This document shows positions 44,629-54,014 of a stretch of DNA of 64,000 bases, in pieces. The notes beneath the pieces were generated by a model that had not been told where the DNA came from, ran no database searches, and worked only from the letters and a program-made list of their open reading frames with translations. The stretch covers positions 3,192,001 through 3,256,000 of the forward strand of contig NZ_CP045404.1 in the NCBI RefSeq assembly GCF_009363715.1, read 5' to 3'. This stretch comes from Roseovarius sp. THAF9. GTDB lineage: Bacteria; Pseudomonadota; Alphaproteobacteria; Rhodobacterales; Rhodobacteraceae. A program made the translations under genes and the position numbers. Position 1 is the stretch's first letter. Every line of letters begins with the position of its first letter.

Positions 44629-44644
44629 TCTTGGGAGGAACACC

Positions 44645-45559
44645 ATGCGAATGACCCGACGCCACCTGATGGCGACCGGTGCGGCCCTGCCCCTTGCCGC
44701 GGCGTTGCCGCGCTGGAGCCTGGCGGAAATATCCATTGGCGATGCGACGGTCACGACCGTCAGCGACGGCAACCTCGTTTTGCCGGGCGATTTCATCTTC
44801 GAGCCGATGCCGCAAGATGAACTGATGCCGATCCTCGAGGCCACCGGCCAGAGCCGCGACGAGTTGCGCCCCGAATGCAACCTGACGCTTTACCGCGATG
44901 GCACCAACACCGTGCTGTTCGATGCCGGTGCCGGGTCGAATTTCATGCCCAGTGCAGGCGAGTTGCCGGCGAGCCTGGAGGCCGCGGGGCTGTCGCCCGA
45001 AGACATCACCCACGTCGTCTTCACCCACGCGCATCCCGACCATATCTGGGGCGTTCTGGACGATTTCGGTGATCCGTTGTTCACGGAAGCGGTGCACATG
45101 ATGGGCCGCACCGAGTGGGATTACTGGTGGGATCCCGAGACGGTGAAAACCATCGGCAAGGCGCGCGCCGCGTTCGCCGTGGGCGCCAAGAACCGGATGG
45201 AAGCGATTGAGGATGTCGTTGAGTTCTTTGATGATGGTGAGGAAGTGCTGCCGGGCATCGCCGCGGTCTCGACCCCGGGCCACACGCCCGGACACATGAG
45301 CTTCGAACTGCGTGGCGGAAGCGAGGCCGCGATGGTAATCGGCGACGCGATCGGCAATCACCACGTGGCCTTTGCCCGGCCCGCGTGGCCCAGCGGATCG
45401 GATCAGGACGCGGACTTGGCGGTGGCCACGCGCAAGACCCTGTTCGACCGCCTGACCGCCGAGGACATGACCCTGATCGGGTTCCACCTTCCGGGGGGCG
45501 GCGTGGGCCGGGCCGAGGCGTCAGAGACCGGATACCGGTTTGTCGGGAAGGATGCGTGA
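44645..45559 (+). CDS. Tat-exported metallo-beta-lactamase-fold hydrolase
   Basis: A 304-residue protein with a Tat-like signal (MRMTRRHLMATGAALPLAAA). The metallo-beta-lactamase site is complete: FTHAHPDHIWG (H-x-H-x-D-H), STPGHTPGHMSF, IGDAIGNH and GFHLPGGGVGR. GGGAGGA precedes the ATG; the upstream open frame is rejected. Its stop overlaps the next gene as TGATG. Relatives near sox loci are of unknown function, with persulfide or sulfur-ester hydrolysis a possibility. The ATTC-N8-GAAT site upstream puts it under probable SoxR control. Confidence 0.88.
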   Translation: MRMTRRHLMATGAALPLAAALPRWSLAEISIGDATVTTVSDGNLVLPGDFIFEPMPQDELMPILEATGQSRDELRPECNLTLYRDGTNTVLFDAGAGSNFMPSAGELPASLEAAGLSPEDITHVVFTHAHPDHIWGVLDDFGDPLFTEAVHMMGRTEWDYWWDPETVKTIGKARAAFAVGAKNRMEAIEDVVEFFDDGEEVLPGIAAVSTPGHTPGHMSFELRGGSEAAMVIGDAIGNHHVAFARPAWPSGSDQDADLAVATRKTLFDRLTAEDMTLIGFHLPGGGVGRAEASETGYRFVGKDA

Positions 45560-46506
45560 TGCGTACGCTTGCCGCTTGTCTTGTCGCCCTGTGCACAGCC
45601 CCCGCGCTGGCCGATGAGAATATCCCCGACCAGTATCCCGGTTCTCCGCTTTATTCCAAGCCGGTCGAGGTGATCCCGCATGTCTGGTCGGCCATCGGCG
45701 CGACCGCGCCGCCGACCTATGAAAACACCGGGCATAACAACAACCTGAGTTTCATCGTCACCGGCGAGGGCGTTGTCGTGGTGAATGGCGGGGCAGCGTA
45801 TGTCCTGGCCGAGGCTCTGCACGACGAAATCACGCGCATCACCGATCAGCCGGTGAAGCTGGTGATCAACGAGAACGGCCAGGGTCACGCGATGCTGGGC
45901 AATGCGTACTGGGCCGAACAGGGCGTGCCGATCCTGGCGCATGTGGATGCCGCCGAGGAGTTCGAGGAATACGGCGCGCAGATCCTTCGGCGGATGGAGG
46001 AATACAACCGGGACAAGGCCGAGGGTACGGTTCTGGCCGGACCGACGGAAACCTTCGAGGATGAGAAGATCATCGAGATGGGCGATTTCCGGATCGAGGT
46101 GCTGCATCTCGGCCCCGCGCACAGCCCCGGCGACATCTCGGTCTGGTTGCCCGAGCAGAGCCTGGTGATCGCGGGCGACATGGCGTTTCACGAGCGGATG
46201 TTGCCGATCTTCGAGGATACGATCACGAAGGACTGGCTGGAAACGTGGGAGACCGCGTTCGAGCCGCTGGAGGCGACGTATGTGATCCCCGGCCACGGGC
46301 ACCCGACCAACATGGCGCAGGTGCGGCGATACACGCGTGACTACCTGGTTTACCTGCGGGAACAGGTGGGCGCCCATCTGGAGGAAGGCGGCAGCCTGGC
46401 CGATGCCTATTACGTCGACCAGACGCCATACAAGCATCTGCATACATTTGAAGAACTGGCCACCAAGAATGCGGGCCGGGTCTTTGAGCAGATGGAGTTC
46501 GAGTAG
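45559..46506 (+). CDS. soxH: SoxH-like secreted metallo-beta-lactamase-fold protein
   Basis: A 315-residue protein with a signal peptide (MRTLAACLVALCTAPALA). It has the metallo-beta-lactamase fold (NNNLSFIVTGEGVVVVNGGAA, LGPAHSPGDISVWLP, IAGDMAFHERM, VIPGHGHPTN), but the first zinc motif reads NENGQGHAMLGN instead of H-x-H-x-D-H, so two of the usual ligands are lost. It resembles SoxH of sox gene clusters, which is not needed for thiosulfate oxidation in vitro. Overlap with the previous gene (TGATG) indicates coupled translation. The soxH name is tentative. Confidence 0.78.
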   Translation: MRTLAACLVALCTAPALADENIPDQYPGSPLYSKPVEVIPHVWSAIGATAPPTYENTGHNNNLSFIVTGEGVVVVNGGAAYVLAEALHDEITRITDQPVKLVINENGQGHAMLGNAYWAEQGVPILAHVDAAEEFEEYGAQILRRMEEYNRDKAEGTVLAGPTETFEDEKIIEMGDFRIEVLHLGPAHSPGDISVWLPEQSLVIAGDMAFHERMLPIFEDTITKDWLETWETAFEPLEATYVIPGHGHPTNMAQVRRYTRDYLVYLREQVGAHLEEGGSLADAYYVDQTPYKHLHTFEELATKNAGRVFEQMEFE

Positions 46507-46509
46507 GGC

Positions 46510-47556
46510 TTACTCGGCGGGAACTGCGACACCGCGCGGTGCCAGCACGCCGCGGGCCGCGACCGCGCCCAACACGATGAACCCGAGCGCCAGCAAGGCG
46601 GCGATGCTGAGGTTCGCGCCGCCGCTGAGGCCTGCGCCGATGGTGCAGCCACCGGCCAGCACGCCGCCGAAGCCCATCAACACCGCACCGGCGCTGTAGC
46701 GCAGGGTTTGCACAGGGGACTCGAAGCTGTGCAGGGCAAGTTCGCCGCGCGCGGCGGCGCTGAGGAAGCTGCCGACGATGACGCCGCCGATCACACCGAC
46801 ACCGAAGCCTGCGGGCACGGCGGTGGACGCGATGGCGTAGAACAGAGTGTCAGTCCACGGCAGGGTGAAGGCCATCGACTGGACGGGCAACGGATCGAAA
46901 TCGTCCATCAGCAGAACGGACGTTCCGGCCCAGCCGGCCACGACCACGAGGCCGATCACCGCGCCCATGACAAGGTGCAGGGCGCGCGCGCCGGAGCGGT
47001 GTGCTAGCAGCACGGCGACGGCCAGCAGCGCCAGCGCCACCGCCGGGGCAACACCCGGAATGGTCGCGAGGCTGCCGATGCCGAAATCGTACTGGACCGC
47101 GCCGAGCGATGTGCGGACCGGCGCAAGCACACCTTTCAGAGTTGCGTGGGCGACGATGGCAAAGAGCGCGATGACGCTGACCGCGCGCAGATTGCCGGTG
47201 CCGGCCAGCACCGTCAGGCGGGACATGCAGCCGCGCGTCAGGACCATTCCAATGCCAAAGGCGAGACCACCGAGGGCGATCGCGGCGACCGGCACGCTGC
47301 TGGACAGGTAGCGGTGGTCGCCAAGCTCGATGAAGCCCATGCCACCGGCCAGGGCGATCCCGACGATGGCCACGGCCAACGCGACCAGCCAGACCGAAAG
47401 CGCGGAACGATCCACACCGTTTTCGCCCGCCACGGCACGCCGCAGGCAGAAGCGCGAGATCTGGGCGGCAATGCCGAAAGCAAGGCCCAGAAGTGCGCCC
47501 AGCAGCAGGTGCAGAGTTTGCGCGGGCAGTTCGAACGGCAGGGATTCAAGCAGCAT
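46510..47556 (-). CDS. YeeE/YedE-family sulfur-compound transporter (SoxT/TsuA-like)
   Basis: A 348-residue membrane protein with about ten helices in two repeats. The conserved cysteines that relay thiosulfate sulfur in the TsuA structure lie in comparable positions: RFCLRRA near the N-terminus, GMVLTRGCMSRL, and FGGVLAGGCTIGAG in the second half. It probably imports thiosulfate or another sulfane sulfur compound. It is transcribed toward the SoxH-like gene, with its own leader containing two inverted repeats. A second homologue lies at 60298. Confidence 0.9.
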   Translation of the reverse strand: MLLESLPFELPAQTLHLLLGALLGLAFGIAAQISRFCLRRAVAGENGVDRSALSVWLVALAVAIVGIALAGGMGFIELGDHRYLSSSVPVAAIALGGLAFGIGMVLTRGCMSRLTVLAGTGNLRAVSVIALFAIVAHATLKGVLAPVRTSLGAVQYDFGIGSLATIPGVAPAVALALLAVAVLLAHRSGARALHLVMGAVIGLVVVAGWAGTSVLLMDDFDPLPVQSMAFTLPWTDTLFYAIASTAVPAGFGVGVIGGVIVGSFLSAAARGELALHSFESPVQTLRYSAGAVLMGFGGVLAGGCTIGAGLSGGANLSIAALLALGFIVLGAVAARGVLAPRGVAVPAE

Positions 47557-47630
47557 GGGTCATGTCCTGATTCAAATGATCCGCTCTTATCTGGTGCGTT
47601 TTCGCGCGAGTCAAAGCCCAGCGGAAAGAG

Positions 47631-47719
47631 CGTTGTTCCGCTTTCCGCAGCGAAGGCGGAACAACGTTCCGGAACGCGGAAAACGTTACAACGCCGGACC
47701 ATCAGGAGACGGTCCGGCG
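47631..47719. promoter_or_regulatory. Inverted repeat and terminator-like hairpin between hemA and the YeeE/YedE gene
   Basis: CGTTGTTCCGC (47631-47641) and GCGGAACAACG (47656-47666) form an 11-bp dyad with a 14-base spacer. Next to it, CGCCGGACC (47692-47700) and GGTCCGGCG (47711-47719) form a 9-bp stem 44 bases past the hemA stop, followed on the minus strand by TTGTAACGTTTT. The second is a plausible hemA terminator; the first could be an operator for the leftward transporter. Confidence 0.5.
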
Positions 47720-47763
47720 AAACGGGTTTTCCTATTTTTCGCGTTGGCGGGAAATTTTTCCGA

Positions 47764-48981
47764 TTACTGCGCCGCGATGGGCAGCCGGGCAAGCTGGCAC
47801 TGCGCCCAAAGCTCTTCAAGGGCGGAGATCAGCCGGTCGACATCCTCGGCGGAGTGCACTGGCGACGGCGTGATGCGCAGCCGTTCGGTGCCCTTGGGCA
47901 CGGTCGGATAGTTGATCGGCTGGATGTAGATGCCGTGGTCGCGCATCAGCACGTCCGAGATGTATTTGCACTTTACCGGGTCGCCGACCATCACCGGGAT
48001 GATGTGGCTGGGGTTCTCGATATGCGGCAGGCCGATGGCGTCAAGCCGGGCGCGCACCTCGGCGACGCGGGCCTGTTGCTGGTTGCGTTCCTCGCTGCTG
48101 TGCTTGAGGTGGCGCACGGCGGCGGCGGCACCGGCGGCGACACAGGGCGGCAGGGCCGTGGTGAAGATGAAGCCCGAGGCGAAGGAGCGGACGAAATCGC
48201 AAAGCTCTGTCGAGGCGGCGATATAGCCGCCCATCACGCCGAACGCCTTGCCCAGCGTACCCTCGATCACGGTCAGGCGGTGCATCAGCCCCTCACGCTC
48301 GGCAATGCCGCCGCCGCGCGGACCGTAGAGGCCCACGGCGTGCACTTCGTCGAGATAGGTCATGGCGCCGTACTTGTCGGCCAGATCGCAGATCTCCTTG
48401 ATGGGGGCGATGTCGCCGTCCATCGAATAGACGCTCTCGAACGCAATCATCTTGGGGGCGTTGGCGGGCAGGGCCGCCAGCTTGGCCTCGAGATCGGCGA
48501 GGTCGTTGTGTTTCCAGATCACCTTTTGCGCACGGGAATGGCGGATGCCTTCGATCATCGAGGCATGGTTGAGCGCATCGGACAGCACCACCAGCCCCGG
48601 AATGCGCGACGCCAGTGTGCCCAGCGCGGCCCAGTTCGACACGTAGCCGGAGGTGAAGAGCAGCGCACTGTCCTTGCCGTGCAGGTCGGCTAGTTCGGCC
48701 TCGAGCTGCACATGGGCGTGGGTGGTGCCGGAAATGTTGCGCGTGCCCCCTGCCCCGGCGCCGGTGGTGTCGAGGGCATCGTGCATGGCATCGAGCACGA
48801 CCGGGTGCTGGCCCATGCCGAGGTAGTCGTTCGAACACCAGACCGTCACGTTCTCGGGGCCGTTATAGCAATTCGCCTGCGGAAACTGGCCGCGCCGCCG
48901 CTCGAGTTCGGCAAATTCGCGATAGTTGCCTTCCGCCCGCAACCCATCGAGTTCGGAGCGGAAAAATTCCTGGTAGTTCAT
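47764..48981 (-). CDS. hemA: 5-aminolevulinate synthase
   Basis: A 405-residue PLP enzyme that condenses glycine and succinyl-CoA to 5-aminolevulinate, the first step of heme synthesis in alphaproteobacteria. [60 protein letters not shown] and the PLP lysine region [14 protein letters not shown] are all present. Its start codon overlaps the stop of the DUF302 gene as TGATG, so it is translated with the tail of the sox operon, which makes at least four c-type cytochromes. It may be a second copy devoted to sulfur-dependent cytochrome demand. Confidence 0.95.
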   Translation of the reverse strand: MNYQEFFRSELDGLRAEGNYREFAELERRRGQFPQANCYNGPENVTVWCSNDYLGMGQHPVVLDAMHDALDTTGAGAGGTRNISGTTHAHVQLEAELADLHGKDSALLFTSGYVSNWAALGTLASRIPGLVVLSDALNHASMIEGIRHSRAQKVIWKHNDLADLEAKLAALPANAPKMIAFESVYSMDGDIAPIKEICDLADKYGAMTYLDEVHAVGLYGPRGGGIAEREGLMHRLTVIEGTLGKAFGVMGGYIAASTELCDFVRSFASGFIFTTALPPCVAAGAAAAVRHLKHSSEERNQQQARVAEVRARLDAIGLPHIENPSHIIPVMVGDPVKCKYISDVLMRDHGIYIQPINYPTVPKGTERLRITPSPVHSAEDVDRLISALEELWAQCQLARLPIAAQ

Positions 48982-49412
48982 CAGTTTTCTGTCGCCTCTT
49001 TCACGATCTCGGCCAGCAGCGCCTCGACCTTTTCCATCGGACCGTCGGGGTAGTCGCGGTAGCCGATCGTCACGGCGCCTTCCGCATTCTCGGCCACGAA
49101 AATGCCATAGGGGCAGTGCGCGATGTTCATCGGGTCGGCCTCCATCACTTCGCGCGACACCACGGCGGAGCAGAAGATGAAGATATCCGCCTCCTTGAAC
49201 AGCATCACGTCGCTGCCCACGTCCTCACCCGTGCGGTTGAGCATTTCGCCCACATGGCTGACATAGTCGATCACGAGCCCCTGCCCCACGATTGCGGTTT
49301 CAACCGCAAATGCCGCGTCGTCGAACGAGCCTTCGTAAGGCACGGTGATAGGGCCTTCGGCATGGGCCGCGGTAGCCAAGCCAAGTGCGGCCGCAAGAAT
49401 CACGGGTTTCAT
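48981..49412 (-). CDS. Periplasmic DUF302-family protein
   Basis: A 143-residue protein with a signal peptide ([18 protein letters not shown]). The domain ([35 protein letters not shown], then [14 protein letters not shown]) matches DUF302. Two cysteines ([15 protein letters not shown]) could bind copper or a sulfur species. It lies about 90 bases after soxF and overlaps hemA, so it is part of the operon. Function unknown. Confidence 0.87.
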   Translation of the reverse strand: MKPVILAAALGLATAAHAEGPITVPYEGSFDDAAFAVETAIVGQGLVIDYVSHVGEMLNRTGEDVGSDVMLFKEADIFIFCSAVVSREVMEADPMNIAHCPYGIFVAENAEGAVTIGYRDYPDGPMEKVEALLAEIVKEATEN

Positions 49413-49498
49413 GGTCAGTCCTCCTCGCTGTCGTATGTTTTTCGCATGAGGGACCGCCCCGGTCTTTGCTCCAGATCAAAGCCGGGGCGGAGAAGCGC

Positions 49499-50764
49499 CT
49501 AGCCGAACATGTCGGTCGTGATGCCGGTGTACCAGCCTTCGGATTCTTCGTAGGTTGCCTTGCGCAGGGCGGAATCCTCGCCGGTTTCGCTGATGAAGCC
49601 GTCGACCTTGGCGATTTTCTCTTCGGTCGCTTCGTAGGTCGCACCCACTTTGACGCCGTCATCGGTGGCGATGAGCGACCAGCAGGTGTTCGAGAACTTG
49701 GCCGGGAACACCTTGGACCCCGTGAGCGCACCGCGCACGGCATTGGCGCAGACCTTGGCCTGGCTGTTGGCGGCAAAGCCCGATTTCGGCATGTCGCCCT
49801 GTGCCGCCGCGTCGCCCAGAACATAGACATCCGCGTCGGCCTTGGTGGACATGTCGGCGGCATTCACAGGCGCCCAGTTACCGTCGGTCACGCCCGCCAT
49901 GTCGGCGATGCGGCCCGCTTTTTGCGCGGGGATGACGTTGCAGACGTCGACGCTGGTTTCCTCGCCGTCGATGGTGACGGTCATGTTCGCCGTGTCGACC
50001 GAGACGTTGCCGCCGCCGAACTCTTCGCCGATCCAGTCGACCATGCCCGGGTAATGCTTGTTCCAACCTTCCTGGAACAGCGCCATCTTGGAGAATTTCG
50101 GCTTGGGGTCGGCCACGATGATCTTCGCGGTCGGGTTATTTTCCTTCATGAAATGTGCGACCATCGAGATCCGCTCGTACGGCCCCGGGGGGCAACGATA
50201 GGGGTTCGGGGGGGCCACCATGGCGAATGTGCCGCCCTCGGGCATCGCCTCCAATTGGGCGCGCAGCAGTTCGGATTGCGACCCGGCCTTGTAGGCGTGG
50301 GGCATGGCGTTCTGGGCCTCGACGCTCCAGCCTTCGACGGCGCCATCGACGAAATCGATGCCGGGGCTGAGGATCAGCTTGTCATAGGGCAACGTGGAGC
50401 CACCGGCGAGCGTCACACTCTTGGCGTCGCGGTCGACATCGACAGCCCAGTCGTGGATTACGTTCACGCCGGTCGAGGCGATGGTGCCGTAGGTGTGGCC
50501 GATGTCGCTGAACTCCTTGAAACCACCAAGGTAGAGGTTGGAGAAGAAGCAGGTGAAATAGGTCCGTGTGGGCTCCACGAGCGTCACGTCGATGGCGCCG
50601 TCGCTGTCCTTGGCGATATAGCGGGCCGCCGTGGCCCCGCCTGCCCCGCCGCCGATCACGACCACACGCGGTTTACCCGCGCCTTGCGCCAGCACGTTCG
50701 GTGCCGCGAGCGTGGTCGCTGCGGCGGCTGTCGTTCCAAGGAACGTCCGTCTGTTAAGTGTCAT
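49499..50764 (-). CDS. soxF: SoxF, sulfide dehydrogenase flavoprotein subunit
   Basis: A 421-residue FAD flavoprotein of the flavocytochrome c-sulfide dehydrogenase family, with a Tat signal (MTLNRRTFLGTTAAAATTLA). The first FAD motif VVVIGGGAGGATAARYI follows, then LPYDKLILSPGID and DVYVLGDAAAQGDMPKSG. The redox-active Cys pair is consistent with CNVIP and the Cys near TYFTCFFSN. Together with SoxE it can oxidise sulfide. It follows soxE by about 28 bases. Confidence 0.93.
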   Translation of the reverse strand: MTLNRRTFLGTTAAAATTLAAPNVLAQGAGKPRVVVIGGGAGGATAARYIAKDSDGAIDVTLVEPTRTYFTCFFSNLYLGGFKEFSDIGHTYGTIASTGVNVIHDWAVDVDRDAKSVTLAGGSTLPYDKLILSPGIDFVDGAVEGWSVEAQNAMPHAYKAGSQSELLRAQLEAMPEGGTFAMVAPPNPYRCPPGPYERISMVAHFMKENNPTAKIIVADPKPKFSKMALFQEGWNKHYPGMVDWIGEEFGGGNVSVDTANMTVTIDGEETSVDVCNVIPAQKAGRIADMAGVTDGNWAPVNAADMSTKADADVYVLGDAAAQGDMPKSGFAANSQAKVCANAVRGALTGSKVFPAKFSNTCWSLIATDDGVKVGATYEATEEKIAKVDGFISETGEDSALRKATYEESEGWYTGITTDMFG

Positions 50765-50792
50765 TTTTTGTCCTCCCTAGGGTAATTTATTT

Positions 50793-51509
50793 TTATTCTG
50801 TGGTCATTTGGCCGAAATAGGCGGCCAGTGCGGCGATCTCCTCATCGCCCAACCGCCCGGCGACCATTTGCATCACCGGATGTTTGCGTTGCTTGTTCTT
50901 GTAGGCGTGCATGGCCACCACGAAATCCTCCTCCGGCCAGAGCACGATAGACGGAATGCCGTCATTGGCGCCACCCACCTGATGGCACGACACACATTCC
51001 CCGCTGAGATATTCGCCATATTCCGGGTCGCCCACAAGTGCGAGGATTTCCGGGTCGAGGTCATGGTCCATGCCCTGGATGGTCGGGTCCGCCTCGGGGA
51101 TGTCGCGGGGATTGTCGGAAAAGCGCCGCAGATAGGCGATGAGGTCCAGACGCTCTTGCGGGTCCTCCAACCCGTCAAAACTCATCCGGGTGCCCGAGGC
51201 GATCGCGGTGGGATTTTCGAGGAAGATGTCCAGTGTTTCGGCGTGCCATTCCAGCCCGCCGGTGCCAGCGCGCTGGAAGCTTTCGGAATAGCGAAACCCC
51301 TCTTGCGTAGCGGCTTGCCGACCGAAAAGGCCGTTGAGATGCGGACCGATGCCATGCTCGGCGCCCTTGCCCACCTCGTGGCAGCCGGAGCAATAATCGA
51401 ACACTTCCTTGCCGGCCTCCGGGTCGCCCTCTTCAGCCGCCGCAGAGGTGGCGCAGGCCAGAAGGCCTGCCGCTAGGGCGAAGGGGAGAGTGCGCAGTCC
51501 GACCGTCAT
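50793..51509 (-). CDS. soxE: SoxE, diheme c-type cytochrome
   Basis: A 238-residue secreted cytochrome with a signal peptide (LPFALAAGLLACATSAAA). Two heme-attachment motifs are visible: CSGCHEVGKG and CVSCHQVGGAND, with Met ligands probable in GTRMSFDGL and PVMQMVAGRLG. It is the electron acceptor of SoxF. The ATG at 51509 lies four bases after the soxD stop; a start 24 codons upstream lies within soxD. Confidence 0.92.
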   Translation of the reverse strand: MTVGLRTLPFALAAGLLACATSAAAEEGDPEAGKEVFDYCSGCHEVGKGAEHGIGPHLNGLFGRQAATQEGFRYSESFQRAGTGGLEWHAETLDIFLENPTAIASGTRMSFDGLEDPQERLDLIAYLRRFSDNPRDIPEADPTIQGMDHDLDPEILALVGDPEYGEYLSGECVSCHQVGGANDGIPSIVLWPEEDFVVAMHAYKNKQRKHPVMQMVAGRLGDEEIAALAAYFGQMTTE

Positions 51510-51513
51510 GCGG

Positions 51514-52731
51514 TCAGTCCCCGAAGCTTTGCAGATAGGCGATGATCGCGTCGATATCCTCGTCTTTCTTGAGACCGGCAAAGCTCATCTTGGTGCCTTT
51601 CATGTAGCTTTTCGGCGCGGCAAGGAATTCGGCCATGGCGGCCTCATCCCACACGCGGCCTGCTTCTGCGGCTTCCTGGAACACGCTGGAGTACTTGAAG
51701 TCGTCGTGGCCGCCGATGGTCGCGCCCATGACGCCGTTCAGCACCGGGCCGACCCGGTTCTTGGCAGCCTCGCCGACCATGTGGCAAGCCTTGCACTTAC
51801 GGAAGACCTTTTCACCCGCTGCGACCAACTCGGGATCGGGGCCGGCGCCCTCGTCGGCATCTGTCGTGGTCGTCTCGACGGGTTCGGGGTCTGCGGCGGC
51901 CATCTTGACCTCCTCCGCCGCTTCTTCGGCGGCGGGTTCGGCGGCGGCTTCTTCCTCGGCGCCCTCTTCCTCGGGCGTCACGTCGACGACGGAGGCCCGC
52001 ATGGTGATCTCGACGCTGTCCTTGCAGCCTTCCATGCAGGGCTCGGTACGCCAGATGGTGTATTCGTTTTCGGGGCGGTCATCGACGATGAAGCCGTCGG
52101 CGTTGGGCATCTCGAATTCGGCAAAGTTCTCGTGGCTGAGCTCGAAATCATCTTCCACCAGGTAGTTGGAATAAAGGATGTAGGCGGTGATCGCGTAGAC
52201 CTCATCGGGGCTCAGCGACTGCGCGTTGCCGAAGGGCATGGAGCGGTGCACGTAGTCCCAGACGGTCGACAGGTACGGCCAGTAGGAGCCGACGGTTTTC
52301 ACCGGGTCCTTGTCGTCGAGCGTGTCGAAGCCGCCCGCCAGTACCGGCCAGTTGCCCACACCCTCGGCGAAGTCGCCGTGGCAGACGGCGCAGGCTTCGG
52401 CGAAGACCTCTTCGCCTGTGGCCACGTCGCCGCGCCCTTCGGGCAGGCCGATGCCACCGGGGCGAACGTCGACATCCCAAGCGGCGATTTCCTCGGGCAG
52501 CGCTTCGCGGCCCAGGCCGAAGCCACCTTCGGGTGTTTCGGTTGCGGCGGCTTGGGTTTCATCCGTGGCACTGTCGGCCGCATCGGTCGAGGCGGCACTG
52601 GCCTGTGACACCAGCGCGGGGGCAATCGAGGGGATGTCCACGACGAACTGGTCAGCCAGCACGTAAGCCATTGTCAGAACGCCCGCGGCGCCACCGGCGG
52701 CGGGTGCGAATATCTTAAGAAACTTCGACAT
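51514..52731 (-). CDS. soxD: SoxD, diheme cytochrome subunit of sulfur dehydrogenase
   Basis: A 405-residue protein anchored or exported by the N-terminal segment FLKIFAPAAGGAAGVLTMAYVLA. Heme sites are CAVCHGDFAEGVG and CKACHMVGEAAKN, joined by a highly acidic Ala/Glu/Pro linker (EEEGAEEEAAAEPAAEEAAE) near residue 285. SoxD oxidises SoxC and passes electrons onward, so that sulfane sulfur on SoxY is fully oxidised. Its start overlaps the 3' end of soxC by 17 bases. Confidence 0.93.
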   Translation of the reverse strand: MSKFLKIFAPAAGGAAGVLTMAYVLADQFVVDIPSIAPALVSQASAASTDAADSATDETQAAATETPEGGFGLGREALPEEIAAWDVDVRPGGIGLPEGRGDVATGEEVFAEACAVCHGDFAEGVGNWPVLAGGFDTLDDKDPVKTVGSYWPYLSTVWDYVHRSMPFGNAQSLSPDEVYAITAYILYSNYLVEDDFELSHENFAEFEMPNADGFIVDDRPENEYTIWRTEPCMEGCKDSVEITMRASVVDVTPEEEGAEEEAAAEPAAEEAAEEVKMAAADPEPVETTTTDADEGAGPDPELVAAGEKVFRKCKACHMVGEAAKNRVGPVLNGVMGATIGGHDDFKYSSVFQEAAEAGRVWDEAAMAEFLAAPKSYMKGTKMSFAGLKKDEDIDAIIAYLQSFGD

Positions 52732-53989
52732 TTTCGGCCTCCCCGTTGGCTTTGACGTGCCAGGTCTGAATGCAGTTGTTGTGGTAGATCGAGTTTTCGC
52801 CGCGCACCTCGCGCAGCTGCGCCTTGGTCGGCTGGACATAGCCCGTCTCGTCCATCGCGCGGGCCTGGAGCAGCATCTCCTCGCCGTCCCAGGTGGTGTC
52901 GAGGTAGAAGCGGGTCAGCGCCTTGGCATCACCCTGCGTGCCGAGGCGGGCGGTTTCCCACGTCACGCCGCCATCGCGGGAGACATCGACACGGGTGATC
53001 TTGCCGTGGCCGGACCAGGCGAGGCCGGAGATGACCAGCGGACCGGGTCCGTGGCTGATGGGCGATTGCGGGCTGGGGGAGGTGATGACCGATTTGGCAT
53101 CCATCACCCAGGTCCATTTGCGGGCCGTGCCGTCGGCCAGTACGTCGGTGTATTTCGACGTCTCCTCGCGGCTTTCCACGGGGCCGTCCATAACCTCGAT
53201 CCGGCGCAGCCATTTGACCCACATGTTGCCTTCCCAGCCGGGCACAACAAGGCGGACGGGGTAGCCGTGCTCCTTGCGCAGCGCCTCGCCATTGGCCTTG
53301 AAGGCGACAAGGCAGTCGTCCAGCGCCTTTTCCATCGGGATCGAGCGACCGTTTGAGGACGCGTCGGCGCCTTCGACATAGACCCACTTGTCCTTGAGAT
53401 CGCCTGCGGCATCCAGCCCCGCCTCTTCAAGCAAGGTGCGCAGGGTGACGCCGGAATATTCCATGTTGTGGATCATGCCGTGGGTGAACTGCACGCCGTT
53501 CAGCTGTGCGCCCGCCCATTCCATTCCGGTATTGGCCGCGCATTCGCAGAAATAGACGTGGTTTTCGCGCGGGAAGCGTTCGAGGTCGGCGTAGTGGAAG
53601 ACCAGCGGCTTATCCACCAGACCGTTGATCATCAGACGGTAATCTTCCTTGGCGAGTTCGATGGCGCCGGAGTGGTGCCGCTCGAACGCACAGCCTTGCG
53701 GGGTGATCGTGCCGTCCAGCGCATGGATCGGCGTGAAGTTGATCGAGCTGATCGGGTCGGCGGTCAGCCACGGCACGTTGCGGCGTACCACGTCATCCTC
53801 GAACCGGATCGGCAGGCCATAGGGGGTCTCATCCACGCCCTCGCCCGTGATCGCGGCCCAATCCTGAACCTCGGTGATCAACGGGTCGGGATCTTGTGCC
53901 GAGGCCGCGCCGGCCACCGAGCCTGCGACCGCTGCCGCGCTGCCACGCAGGAAGGCGCGGCGGGACGGTGATTTGAAAAGATCATTCAT
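52715..53989 (-). CDS. soxC: SoxC, molybdopterin subunit of sulfur dehydrogenase
   Basis: A 424-residue sulfite oxidase-fold protein with a Tat signal (SRRAFLRGSAAAVAGSVAGA). FCECAANTGMEWAG contains the Cys that coordinates molybdenum, VRLVVPGWEGNMWVKWLRRIEV is the sulfite-oxidase signature, and the C-terminal dimerisation domain follows. With SoxD it removes six electrons from the cysteine-bound sulfane. Its presence means the pathway yields sulfate without sulfur globules. Confidence 0.96.
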   Translation of the reverse strand: MNDLFKSPSRRAFLRGSAAAVAGSVAGAASAQDPDPLITEVQDWAAITGEGVDETPYGLPIRFEDDVVRRNVPWLTADPISSINFTPIHALDGTITPQGCAFERHHSGAIELAKEDYRLMINGLVDKPLVFHYADLERFPRENHVYFCECAANTGMEWAGAQLNGVQFTHGMIHNMEYSGVTLRTLLEEAGLDAAGDLKDKWVYVEGADASSNGRSIPMEKALDDCLVAFKANGEALRKEHGYPVRLVVPGWEGNMWVKWLRRIEVMDGPVESREETSKYTDVLADGTARKWTWVMDAKSVITSPSPQSPISHGPGPLVISGLAWSGHGKITRVDVSRDGGVTWETARLGTQGDAKALTRFYLDTTWDGEEMLLQARAMDETGYVQPTKAQLREVRGENSIYHNNCIQTWHVKANGEAENVEVS

Positions 53990-54014
53990 GGCTGAACGCT
54001 CCCTTGATGAATGC

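Larger units (their letters stand above)
44160..44644. other. Intergenic region before the metallo-beta-lactamase operon
   Basis: About 485 bases with no credible gene. It contains the hairpin at 44229-44262, a smaller CGCCAG/CTGGCG stem near 44422-44447 and the ATTC-N8-GAAT site at 44613-44628. Although an open frame continuous with the next gene runs from 44312, its residues are arginine-rich and non-homologous. Confidence 0.5.

Noticed and set aside
44312..44644. N-terminal extension of the first metallo-beta-lactamase gene
   Set aside because: Arginine-rich and non-homologous; a Tat signal and ribosome-binding site mark the start at 44645.
51880..51990. Repeat-like GCC/TCC-rich tract in soxD as a DNA repeat
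   Set aside because: It encodes the Ala/Glu-rich linker of SoxD and has no regular nucleotide unit.
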